From: Planctomycetota bacterium
GTDB lineage: Bacteria > Planctomycetota > Brocadiia > JAJRTI01
Reading direction: 5' to 3'
Assembly (NCBI GenBank): GCA_024278415.1
Contig: JAJRTI010000741.1
Location: forward strand, 1-12,337
Length of the DNA: 12,337 bases
Below are positions 5,921 through 12,337 of the stretch, piece by piece. The notes beneath the pieces are model-generated. The model did no database searches. It was not told the origin of the DNA and worked only from the letters and a program-made list of their open reading frames with translations. Positions within the stretch are counted from its first letter, which is position 1; each line of letters starts with the position of its first letter. The translations under genes and the position numbers were made by a program.

Positions 5921-7272
5921 GTCGGTGTCCATCTGCGCTTTTGTTGGTGTGCATGCTCGTTGCGGGTCCAGCCCGGGCCGACTGGCCGCAGTTCCAAGGC
6001 CCTCATCGCACTGGCGTCTCCGACGAGACCGGCCTGGCTCGCGCATGGCCGGCCGGCGGCCCCAAGGTGCTGTGGACGGTCCGCGTCGGCAAGGGCTTCG
6101 CCGGCCCGGCCATCGCCGACGGCAAGGTCTACCTGCTCGACCGCGTCCCGGGCGAGAAAGACGTGTTGAGGTGCTTTGACTTGGCCTCGGGCAAGGAGGA
6201 GTGGACCCTGGATTGCGCAGCGCCCGGGTACACGAGGATGAAGCCTTACGATGGCTCGCGCAGCACACCGACCATCGCCGCCGGCCGTTTATACGCGGTG
6301 GGCCAGATGGGCGACGTGCTGTGCGTCGACCTGAAGACGCGCCAACTTGTGTGGCAGAAGAGCATGGTCCGCGACCTGGGCGGCGCGGTGCCGTACTGGG
6401 GCATCACCCAGTCGCCGTACATCTACAAGAACACGGTGCTGCTGACGGTCCAGTCGCCAAAGGTCTCCCTGGTCGCGCTCAACAAGGACAACGGCAACGT
6501 GGTGTGGCAGTCGGAGCCGCTGGTGGGCCGCGACACGTACGTCTCGCCCAGCGTCCACACGCTGTGCGGCGTGGACCAGATCGTCATCACGAGCGGGGCG
6601 AAGAGCAGGAGGGGCGTGGTGCTGAAGAAAGGCCAGACCGCCGGGATCGACGCGAACACGGGCAAGATTCTGTGGCAGTACGATGGCTGGCAGTGCAGCA
6701 TCCCCATCCCGTTCGCGACGGCCGTAGGCGAGGACCGCGTGTTCCTGACCGGCGAGTATCGCGGCGGCTCGGCCATGATTCGACTCGCGAAGCAAGGCGA
6801 CGCGTTCACCGTCACCGAGCTGTTCAAGACCAACGAGTTCGAGAGCCAGATTCATCAGCCCATCTTGTATAAGGGGCACATCTACGCGAACTGCAACGGC
6901 AACTTCCGGCACGATGGCATGACCTGCATGACGCTCGATGGGAAGATTCTGTGGAAAACGGGCCGCACGCCCAACTTCCAGCGCGGCAACCTGCTCATGG
7001 CCGGCGGGCTGGCCTACAACCTCGATGGCGCTTCCGGCGTGCTCCACCTGATCGAGCCCAACCCCGAAGGATACAAAGAGCTGGCCAAGGCCCCCATCTT
7101 CACCTCTGACGCGGCGAGCGCCGCGGCCAAAAACACACCGCGCGGCCGAGGCGGACGGCCGCGGCGCCGCGGGCCCAAGCCCATGATGTGGGCGTGCATG
7201 GCCCTCTCCGACGGCAAACTCGTGCTGCGCAGCCAGACCGAGATGAAGTGCCTGGACGTGAAGAACCCGTAG
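5917..7272 (+). CDS. Secreted PQQ-like beta-propeller repeat protein
   Basis: 451 aa. A signal peptide (hydrophobic residues 7-16, cleavage after ARA at 21) is followed by DWPQFQGPHRTGVSDETGL, an opening typical of planctomycete and verrucomicrobial PQQ-like propellers. Blade repeats carry the usual 'D..tGk..W' pattern: GKEEWTL, RQLVWQKS, GNVVWQSE, GKILWQYD and GKILWKTG, spread from about residue 90 to 350. Proteins of this type resemble BamB; they bind partners or ligands with the propeller, and this one has no visible dehydrogenase catalytic site. Residues ~403-424 form an Arg/Gly/Pro-rich insertion (PRGRGGRPRRRGPKP) in the last blade region. AGGAGA at 5905-5910 precedes the ATG. Likely periplasmic or surface located. 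The gene ends at a strong hairpin and is apparently monocistronic apart from the possible leader ORF. Confidence 0.9.
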   Translation: MSRCPSALLLVCMLVAGPARADWPQFQGPHRTGVSDETGLARAWPAGGPKVLWTVRVGKGFAGPAIADGKVYLLDRVPGEKDVLRCFDLASGKEEWTLDCAAPGYTRMKPYDGSRSTPTIAAGRLYAVGQMGDVLCVDLKTRQLVWQKSMVRDLGGAVPYWGITQSPYIYKNTVLLTVQSPKVSLVALNKDNGNVVWQSEPLVGRDTYVSPSVHTLCGVDQIVITSGAKSRRGVVLKKGQTAGIDANTGKILWQYDGWQCSIPIPFATAVGEDRVFLTGEYRGGSAMIRLAKQGDAFTVTELFKTNEFESQIHQPILYKGHIYANCNGNFRHDGMTCMTLDGKILWKTGRTPNFQRGNLLMAGGLAYNLDGASGVLHLIEPNPEGYKELAKAPIFTSDAASAAAKNTPRGRGGRPRRRGPKPMMWACMALSDGKLVLRSQTEMKCLDVKNP

Positions 7273-7298
7273 CTCGCGCCCACGGCATCGCCGAAGCC

Positions 7299-7337
7299 AA
7301 ACGCCCCTGCGTGCGCCAGCCGCGCGCAGGGGCGTTT
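7299..7337 (+). terminator. Probable intrinsic terminator after the beta-propeller gene
   Basis: AAACGCCCCTGCG (7299-7311) pairs exactly with 7325-7337; including four more pairs (one G-U) the stem is 17 bp with a 5-nt loop at 7316-7320. It starts 26 bases after the stop codon. The A-run on the left and TTT on the right fit a terminator, although the T-tract is short. Confidence 0.7.
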
Positions 7338-7766
7338 CCGTTCTGGATCGACCGGGTTCATCGCAGGGCGGCTTATCGCCCGTTTCTTCAAGGCGGCCGA
7401 CAGGCGAAGCGGTGCGTCCGCCGTACGGCGGGAATCGCCCTGCTATCAGCCAGCGGCATCGGCCGCTCAGATCAGCAAACCTCCGAGGGCCTCCCCTGCA
7501 TGCCCTCCGAGCGACTTGCAAAACGCCAATAGGCCGAGGCCTCGCGCCTAACATCATGCATGGCGGAGGTGCCGAACGCGGCGCCGCCGAGATGAGAGCG
7601 CAGGAGCGCTCCGCTTGTAGTGGCGACCGTTAGGGCGCCCTCTGCGCCGATGGCGATTCGCCACCCGAGCGGAAGGCCCTCACGGGCCTACTACAAACGC
7701 GACGTCGCCAGCTTTCGGCGCCCCAGCACAGGTAGGACAACTGGGGTTTTGCAAGTGGCTCCTCCG
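7338..7766. other. Intergenic region without a supported gene
   Basis: Short ORFs here have no ribosome sites or recognisable products. The stretch contains a 14-bp perfect palindrome CCGCCGTACGGCGG (7418-7431) and, in the second half, a convergent pair of related repeats (7612-7699). I see no tRNA or other RNA gene. Confidence 0.6.
7612..7699. repeat. Convergent pair of related ~25-nt intergenic repeats
   Basis: Plus-strand copy 7612-7635 begins CGCTTGTAGTGGCGACCGTT and ends AGGG. The minus-strand copy (complement of 7675-7699) begins CGTTTGTAGTAGGCCCGTG and ends AGGGCC. They share TTGTAGT, CCGT and AGGG in the same order with near-identical spacing. The second copy also contains a small hairpin (AGGCCC/GGGCCT type). 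An inverted pair of short GC-rich repeats between genes is typical of REP/BIME-like dispersed elements. Confidence 0.6.
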
Positions 7767-7767
7767 C

Positions 7768-7796
7768 TTGAATCGGCCCACGCGTCTCCCTATCAT
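7768..7796 (+). promoter_or_regulatory. Sigma70-like promoter for the sulfatase-fold gene
   Basis: TTGAAT (7768-7773) and TATCAT (7791-7796) are separated by 17 bases; the -10 matches at five of six positions and the -35 at four. Transcription would begin near 7803, which argues against start codons upstream of that point and supports ATG 7867. Confidence 0.5.
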
Positions 7797-7866
7797 GGCG
7801 CTTTCGCCAATGACGCCGGCGCGGCCGCGCGCTGCACGTAATGCCTACAACACCCATGGAACGCCC

Positions 7867-9279
7867 ATGCGCTTCGTCTTCATCATGATCGACACGTTGC
7901 GAGCCGACTTCCTCGGCTGCTACGGGGATCGCAACGGGTACACGCCGGAGCTGGACGCGCTCGCGGCCGAGTCGTTCGTGTTCGACAACGCCTACCTCTC
8001 CAGCTTCCCCACCGTGCCCAACCGCGAGGACATCTTCACGGGCCGCTACGGCTTCCCGCACCACGGCTGGGGCCCGCTGCCAGCGGACGCGGTGACGATG
8101 GCCGAAATCTTTACCGACGCCGGCTACCTCACTCAGCTTATCACCGACACGCCCCACCTCATCGGCCGGCAGTACGGGTATCAGCGCGGCTTCCAGGCGT
8201 ACCATTGGATCCGCGGGCACGAGAACGACGTGTACCTCACGCGCTACAACCATCCGTTCGAGCAGATGATGCCGTACGACAAAACGCGGATGGACGAGCT
8301 GTACTTCCGCAACATCCCACACCCCAAGCTCGACGGCCATCCGCTCGTGGACTTCCACTTCTGGATCAACCGGGAGCGCCTCACCGAAGAGCAGAAGTAT
8401 TTCGTCGCCACGACCGCGCAAGACACGAGCCAGTGGATCGAGGACAACTACAAGTGCGACGATCTTGTGCTGTGGGTCGACACCTTCGAGTGCCACGAGC
8501 CCTTCGCTCCGCCGGAGTACTACGTCGAACGCTTCGATCCAGGCTACAAGGGCGACCCCATGTACTACCCCGACGACGGCCCGGCGGACAAGTACACCAA
8601 AGCCGAGTTGCGCAACATGCGCGCACGATTCGCGGGCGAGGTCGCGCTCACGAGCAAGTGGGTGGGCTATATCGTGCGCAAGCTCCAGGACGTGGGCATC
8701 TACGACGACACGATGGTCGTGGTGACCGCGGACCACGGCACGTACCTCGGCGAGCACAACCGCACCGGCAAGTTCCTGCTCGACGACGAGCAGAACATCG
8801 CGCCCTGGCCGCAGTATGACGAGGTGCACAAGGTCCCGCTCATCATCAAGATGCCAGGGCAGACGAAGGGCAAGCGCGTGAAGCAGATGGTACAGCCGGT
8901 GGACTTCCTGCCCACCCTGCTCGACCTGGCGAAGAAGAAGGTCGATCTCGCGTTTGAGGGCCACTCGCTGAAGCCCATCTTCGAGGGCTCGCGCACGAAG
9001 TGGCCCCGGGACTACGCGTACGGCGGCTTTAGCATTCGCGACTATGAGCCGAACTTCTGGACCATGGTCACCGGCAAGGGCTGGTGCATGAATACGGGCG
9101 GGTCCGCGGACGACGCGCCGGAATTGTTCAACCTGAAGGCCGATCCCGGACAGCGCAAAGACGTGTACAAACAAAACAGATCCATCGCGCGGAAAATGGG
9201 CCTGGCCTACGTGGAGTTCCTCGAGTCGTGCGGCGCGGCCCCAGAGAAACTGGAGTTAGTGGCGCGGAAGTTCGCGTAG
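7867..9279 (+). CDS. Sulfatase-fold (alkaline phosphatase superfamily) hydrolase with Thr nucleophile position
   Basis: 470 aa from ATG 7867, where the protein starts directly on the first strand (MRFVFIMIDTLRADFLGCYG); the frame is open further upstream, but that part is not conserved-looking. D9 is the first metal ligand; the second Asp usual in sulfatases is T10. The position of the formylglycine Cys/Ser (C/S-x-P-x-R) reads T49-V-P-N-R53, followed by the expected TGR. Later metal ligands are present (TADHG, D289 and H290), as is the HKVP motif (H321, K322). With Thr the enzyme cannot form formylglycine, so a true sulfatase mechanism is unlikely; Thr is the nucleophile in phosphodiesterase and phosphonate-cleaving members of the superfamily. 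A cytoplasmic or unconventionally exported phosphoester or phosphonate hydrolase is a reasonable inference. No signal peptide is seen. Substrate unknown. Confidence 0.88.
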   Translation: MRFVFIMIDTLRADFLGCYGDRNGYTPELDALAAESFVFDNAYLSSFPTVPNREDIFTGRYGFPHHGWGPLPADAVTMAEIFTDAGYLTQLITDTPHLIGRQYGYQRGFQAYHWIRGHENDVYLTRYNHPFEQMMPYDKTRMDELYFRNIPHPKLDGHPLVDFHFWINRERLTEEQKYFVATTAQDTSQWIEDNYKCDDLVLWVDTFECHEPFAPPEYYVERFDPGYKGDPMYYPDDGPADKYTKAELRNMRARFAGEVALTSKWVGYIVRKLQDVGIYDDTMVVVTADHGTYLGEHNRTGKFLLDDEQNIAPWPQYDEVHKVPLIIKMPGQTKGKRVKQMVQPVDFLPTLLDLAKKKVDLAFEGHSLKPIFEGSRTKWPRDYAYGGFSIRDYEPNFWTMVTGKGWCMNTGGSADDAPELFNLKADPGQRKDVYKQNRSIARKMGLAYVEFLESCGAAPEKLELVARKFA

Positions 9280-9303
9280 CCGCGGCCTAGGCCCAACGCC
9301 TTC

Positions 9304-9333
9304 TTGACAACCTCAGCGGCCGCGCGCTAATCT
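9304..9333 (+). promoter_or_regulatory. Possible promoter for the FHA-pseudokinase/methyltransferase unit
   Basis: A perfect -35 TTGACA at 9304-9309 is followed by GCTAAT at 9326-9331 (16-base spacer) or TAATCT at 9328-9333 (18-base spacer), both imperfect -10 sites. It is the only good candidate in the 113-base gap after the sulfatase-fold gene. Confidence 0.45.
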
Positions 9334-9392
9334 AACCGTCGCGGTGATGCCTCAGCCGAGCGAGACAACATCCCTTCCCTCGCGTAGAGCCA

Positions 9393-10877
9393 ATGAAAGC
9401 GAAACTGACGATCATCAAAGGAGAGGACCAAGGGCTTGAGATCTTCGTGGATGACGGAGAGTCGGTGGTGCTGGGCCGAAGCCGATCGGCCGACGTGAAG
9501 ATCGGAGACGCTGAAATCTCGCGGCGCCATTGCGAAATACGCAACACGGGCAAGGGCCTGGTGCTCAGGGACTTGGGCAGCTCGAACGGCACCTACCTCA
9601 ACCGAAAGCGCACCGAGAAGGCAACCCTGATCGACCAAGACACGTTCCGAATCGGTTCAACCACCATCGCCGTTACCGCGGACGCGGACGCGGAGTCCAG
9701 CGCGGCCATCATCCCCGATCGCGGCATGATGGGTGAATTCGACGACTTCCTCGATGGTGCGGCGGGCCCGGACATTAAGAAAGCGCTGCCTCCCAGCCGC
9801 CCCAGCCGGAGTGGCGGCCGCAACGCCCAGGAAAGCGACGTGGTGGACGTGCCCGAAGACCTGCTGGAGTCCACGCGAGAGCCGCCAGGCGCCTCCAATG
9901 GCTACTGCGCGTTCGAGGACGACTCGGACATGGAGAGCCCAGACGAAGGCAAATCAGACCGCGCATCGGACGTCGGTCCGGACGCGGCGGCCGCGTCCGA
10001 GCCGGTCACGTCCGAGTCGGTCATCGCCACGGACCTCATCGTGGGCACCACCATCGCTGGCTGCCGTGTCGAGCAACGGCTGCGGGACATCGACACGTGC
10101 ATCGTGTTCAGGGGCACGCAGGAGTCGATCGGCCGGCCGCTGACGCTCTACCTGCTGCGCCCTCACATCGCCGCCGACCCCGACGAGCGCCGGCGTTTCC
10201 TCCACGCCGCACGCGCGGCCGGCCGCGTGTACCACCCCAACGTGGTGCACATCTACGACGCGGTCGAAACCGACGAATGGGTCTGCATGCTCATGGAGTA
10301 CGTCGAGGGTTACACGGCTGAGGACCTCATGGGCCAGTGGGTGCGAGAAGGCAAGTTTGAGTTGAAGCGCGCGGTCGATATCGTGAGGCAACTCTCCATG
10401 GCCCTTGGCGCCGCGCACGCGCAAGGCGTCATCCACCGCAACGTGCGCCCGGCGAATGTGCTCTTGACCCCGGAGGGCCTCGCAAAACTCAGCGGCCTCG
10501 GCATGGCGCGCTGGCTCGACCAACCCAGCAGCGCGGCCACCACGCCCTTGCGCCCCACCGTGGGCGACGTGCACTACTGCGCACCCGAGCAAGTCGCCGG
10601 CCGGCCCGACGTGGACCACCGCGCGGACATTTATGCACTCGGCGCAACGCTCTTCGCTCTCGTCACGGGCCGCGCGCCCTTCGAAGCCTCCCCCGGCGCC
10701 GACCTGGCGCGCATGGCGACCGCGCAAGAGCCGCCCTCGCCCATGGCCCTCAATCCCGAAGTGCCGCGCGAGCTGTGCGCAGTCATCCAGAAAGCCATGG
10801 TGCGCGCCCCAGAGAAGCGGTTCCAGTCGGCGCAGCAGATGCAGGAGGCTATCGAGGCCGTCGAAAGGGAGATGTAG
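9393..10877 (+). CDS. FHA domain protein with a kinase-like domain lacking catalytic residues (pseudokinase)
   Basis: 494 aa, no signal peptide or membrane span. Residues ~5-95 are a complete FHA domain: GR at 28-29, SAD at 32-34, SRRH at 43-46 and GSSNGT at 62-67, the residues that bind phosphothreonine. A Ser/Asp/Pro-rich linker (~100-215) follows. Residues ~220-490 are clearly Hanks-type kinase fold, with HPNVVHIYDAV, an APE (CAPEQV), 'DHRADIYALGATLFALVTGRAPF' split features and a normal C-lobe. The catalytic positions are lost: the ATP Lys is Y253 (LTLYLLRP), the alpha-C Glu is A272, HRD is HRN (N350) and DFG is GLG (G368). It is therefore likely a phospho-reading scaffold or allosteric pseudokinase and not an active kinase. 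The Shine-Dalgarno before ATG 9393 is weak. It precedes the methyltransferase by 18 bases, suggesting a shared transcript. Confidence 0.9.
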   Translation: MKAKLTIIKGEDQGLEIFVDDGESVVLGRSRSADVKIGDAEISRRHCEIRNTGKGLVLRDLGSSNGTYLNRKRTEKATLIDQDTFRIGSTTIAVTADADAESSAAIIPDRGMMGEFDDFLDGAAGPDIKKALPPSRPSRSGGRNAQESDVVDVPEDLLESTREPPGASNGYCAFEDDSDMESPDEGKSDRASDVGPDAAAASEPVTSESVIATDLIVGTTIAGCRVEQRLRDIDTCIVFRGTQESIGRPLTLYLLRPHIAADPDERRRFLHAARAAGRVYHPNVVHIYDAVETDEWVCMLMEYVEGYTAEDLMGQWVREGKFELKRAVDIVRQLSMALGAAHAQGVIHRNVRPANVLLTPEGLAKLSGLGMARWLDQPSSAATTPLRPTVGDVHYCAPEQVAGRPDVDHRADIYALGATLFALVTGRAPFEASPGADLARMATAQEPPSPMALNPEVPRELCAVIQKAMVRAPEKRFQSAQQMQEAIEAVEREM

Positions 10878-10895
10878 GGAGACAGGCGCCACGCC

Positions 10896-11558
10896 ATGAT
10901 CCACACCCTACGCCAACTCCTCACCCCGCCCGATCCGTCCTTCGACCCGCGCGCGAAACGACGGCTTCGGCGCTTTTCCGACCAACTGCCCGAAGGAGCG
11001 CGAGTGCTGGACCTGGGGTGCGGGGATCGCCTGGGCCTCCCCCACGCGGTCGGCATCGACGTAGCAGCCTCGCCGGCCACCGCCTGCGTGGGCGACGGCC
11101 ACCGCCTGCCATTCCCAGACGAGACGTTCGACGCGGTGCTGAGCTTCGCCGTGCTGGAACACGTGGCCGACCCGGCGCAAGTGGTGCGCGAAGCCGCACG
11201 CGTGCTGAAGCCCGGGGGCTGCGTCTACATCGTCGTGCCCTTCTTGCAGGGGTATCACCCGGCCTGCGGCTCGGACGCGGACTACTGGCGGTTTTCGGAA
11301 GCCGGGTTGTGCCGGCTTTGCGCGGGCTTCGAGCGCATCGACAGCGGCGTCGCGACCGGGCCCATGTCGAGCCTCGCGTGGGTGCTGCGGGAGATCGCCG
11401 CGGCGCCGTTCTTCCACTGGCGCTACGGCGTCAAACCTGTGCGCTTCATCGCCGGCTGGCTCACCGCGATCGTGAAGCTCTTGGACGCGGCCGCGGTCTA
11501 TTTCCCCGGCGCACACCGGGTCGCGTCGAGCGTGTACATCGTGGGGCGCAAGGCGTAG
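10896..11558 (+). CDS. Class I SAM-dependent methyltransferase
   Basis: 220 aa. The Rossmann-like methyltransferase core shows motif I VLDLGCG (residues 37-43), an acidic residue after the second strand (GIDV, D55), GDGHRLPFPDETFDAV (66-81) for the adenine side, the LEH of the Methyltransf_11 group (87-89) and RVLKPGG (102-108). The N-terminal 30 residues are basic. The C-terminal half, with Trp- and Tyr-rich segments (SDADYWRFSEAG, PFFHWRYG), is probably the substrate-binding cap; relatives act on small molecules, lipids or quinones, and nothing here decides between them. AGGGAG lies upstream of the ATG, 18 bases after the FHA protein's stop, so the pair is probably an operon. The gene is convergent with the dehydrogenase. 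Confidence 0.9.
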   Translation: MIHTLRQLLTPPDPSFDPRAKRRLRRFSDQLPEGARVLDLGCGDRLGLPHAVGIDVAASPATACVGDGHRLPFPDETFDAVLSFAVLEHVADPAQVVREAARVLKPGGCVYIVVPFLQGYHPACGSDADYWRFSEAGLCRLCAGFERIDSGVATGPMSSLAWVLREIAAAPFFHWRYGVKPVRFIAGWLTAIVKLLDAAAVYFPGAHRVASSVYIVGRKA

Positions 11559-11559
11559 T

Positions 11560-11620
11560 CCATCCTGAGCAAGCGGCGACCCCCCACAAAGAAGCGATCG
11601 AGGGGTGATGAGCAGGATGG
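11560..11620. terminator. Possible bidirectional terminator hairpin between convergent genes
   Basis: CCATCCTG (11560-11567) pairs with CAGGATGG (11613-11620), and an inner CCCC/GGGG pairing is possible. It begins just after the methyltransferase stop and lies before the dehydrogenase 3' end. The long loop and absence of a T-run make this weak. Confidence 0.3.
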
Positions 11621-11633
11621 CCACACGGGGCCC

Positions 11634-12337
11634 CTACTCCATCTCCAGAACAATCTTGAACGCCTCTTTCCTCCTGAGCATATCGAACCCCTCGCGGATG
11701 CGGGAGAGCGGGAGCGTGTGCGAGTAGAACCATTTCAGGTCTAGCAGCTTGAGCCGCACGCAGTCGACCAGGTACGCGTGGGCCACGTCCTCTCCTGTTT
11801 GGCCCCGCGCAAGGCGGTCATCCGGGATGCGGCTCGCCAGAGGATCATCGGGGGCGTACGTGGCGTAGCCGGCGATCTTCCCCCCGGCCCGCAGGCCGGA
11901 AGCGCACGCGGCCGCGAACGCCGCGTCGCCGGTCGTATCGATCATGAAGTCGGCGCCGCCGTCGGTCAGCGTCCGGATTCGCGCGGCGACATCCTCGTTG
12001 GCGCTGTTCACGACGTTATCTGCGCCGACCACGTCCCGCGCGTACGCCAGCGGCGCGTCGCGGCGGCCCACGACGGTCACCGGATGGGCACCGAGGATCT
12101 TGGCCAATCGGCACAGGGCCAGGCCCACCGCGCCCGAGCCGAGAATCGCCAGCGACTTGTAAAGCCCCACGCCCACGCTCTCCAGGTAGCCCGCGGTCTC
12201 CTTCAAGGTGATCGTCATGGTCCAGTCGCCGGGCGTCACTCCCGGCAAGTCCGGCACACCCAGTTGGTAGCGCGTGTAGGGGTTGACCTCCGCGTCCGGG
12301 CGGTGCGCCTTGAGCGCGGCCGCGTCGGTGACGAGAC
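11634..12337 (-). CDS. Zinc-binding alcohol dehydrogenase family protein, C-terminal part (5' end off window)
   Basis: The frame stays open to the window edge, so only the C-terminal ~234 residues are seen and the N-terminal zinc ligands cannot be checked. The MDR-type NAD(P) Rossmann fold is clear: ILGSGAVGLALCRLAKILGA, then VTVVGRRD at the second strand, followed by GADNVVNSANED and GGADFMIDTTG, and a terminal 'PLSRIREGFDMLRRKEAFKIVLEME', the usual C-terminus of sorbitol, threonine or alcohol dehydrogenase-type enzymes. The internal GTG at 12255-12257 is not the start: residues further upstream (for example EVNPYTRYQLGVPDLPG) continue without a stop. It oxidises an alcohol or polyol; the substrate is unknown. 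It converges on the methyltransferase gene. Confidence 0.88.
   Translation of the reverse strand, partial: LVTDAAALKAHRPDAEVNPYTRYQLGVPDLPGVTPGDWTMTITLKETAGYLESVGVGLYKSLAILGSGAVGLALCRLAKILGAHPVTVVGRRDAPLAYARDVVGADNVVNSANEDVAARIRTLTDGGADFMIDTTGDAAFAAACASGLRAGGKIAGYATYAPDDPLASRIPDDRLARGQTGEDVAHAYLVDCVRLKLLDLKWFYSHTLPLSRIREGFDMLRRKEAFKIVLEME

Noticed and set aside
7418..7431. Perfect 14-bp palindrome CCGCCGTACGGCGG as an operator
   Set aside because: It is far from any start codon or promoter candidate and in GC-rich DNA such palindromes are not rare; no second copy seen.
6289..7557. Minus-strand ORF of 422 codons opposite the beta-propeller gene
   Set aside because: Shadow frame; the plus strand encodes the clear propeller repeats with a signal peptide and ribosome site.
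7630..9174. Minus-strand ORF of 514 codons opposite the sulfatase-fold gene
   Set aside because: Shadow frame of a recognisable enzyme; composition is typical of antisense high-GC frames and no ribosome site or domain is seen.
9954..10904. Minus-strand ORF of 316 codons opposite the pseudokinase gene
   Set aside because: Shadow frame of the FHA/kinase-fold gene; His/Val/Ala-rich product without motifs.

Overview
The window is high-GC chromosomal DNA from an uncultivated-looking Gram-negative bacterium. The mix of a Gfo/Idh/MocA oxidoreductase, a secreted PQQ-like beta-propeller beginning with a planctomycete-style 'WPQFQGP' motif, a sulfatase-fold hydrolase and an FHA/kinase-fold protein resembles Planctomycetota or neighbouring PVC or Hydrogenedentota-like lineages. 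This placement is inference from gene content; there is no rRNA or marker gene in the window.

Layout: 1-4184 (+) is an accessory block of poorly conserved, mostly exported proteins, with visibly less GC-biased third codon positions in its first half. It opens with a perfect 21-bp inverted repeat, then a putative zincin-type metalloprotease (220-813), an exported Ig-like/TPR-like protein (826-1716), a two-span membrane protein (1725-2174), a fragment-like ORF without a good start (2267-2608), and a larger exported protein (2595-4184) that seems to share the Ig-like plus helical-tail design of the 826 gene. 4237-4685 is a decayed REP-associated tyrosine transposase (RAYT, IS200-like family): recognisable N- and C-terminal coding remnants, REP-like end sequences, frameshifts, and loss of the whole catalytic core.

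4689-5666 (-) is a Gfo/Idh/MocA oxidoreductase, divergent from a secreted PQQ-like beta-propeller (5917-7272, +). The region between them holds sigma70-like promoter candidates for both and a possible 28-codon leader ORF whose stop overlaps the propeller start. A strong hairpin follows the propeller gene, then about 450 bp of non-coding DNA with a convergent pair of 25-nt repeats. Next come a sulfatase-fold hydrolase with Thr at the Cys/Ser nucleophile position (7867-9279, +) and a probable two-gene unit: an FHA-domain protein whose kinase-like domain lacks the catalytic residues (9393-10877), and a class I SAM methyltransferase (10896-11558). The window ends inside a convergent zinc-type alcohol dehydrogenase (11634 to the end, -).

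The points most worth attention are the FHA-pseudokinase, the Thr-nucleophile sulfatase homologue, the unusual zincin motif in the secreted cluster, and the gutted RAYT element with a hairpin inserted in its reading frame. I see no complete novel defence or mobile system, CRISPR array, or RNA gene.
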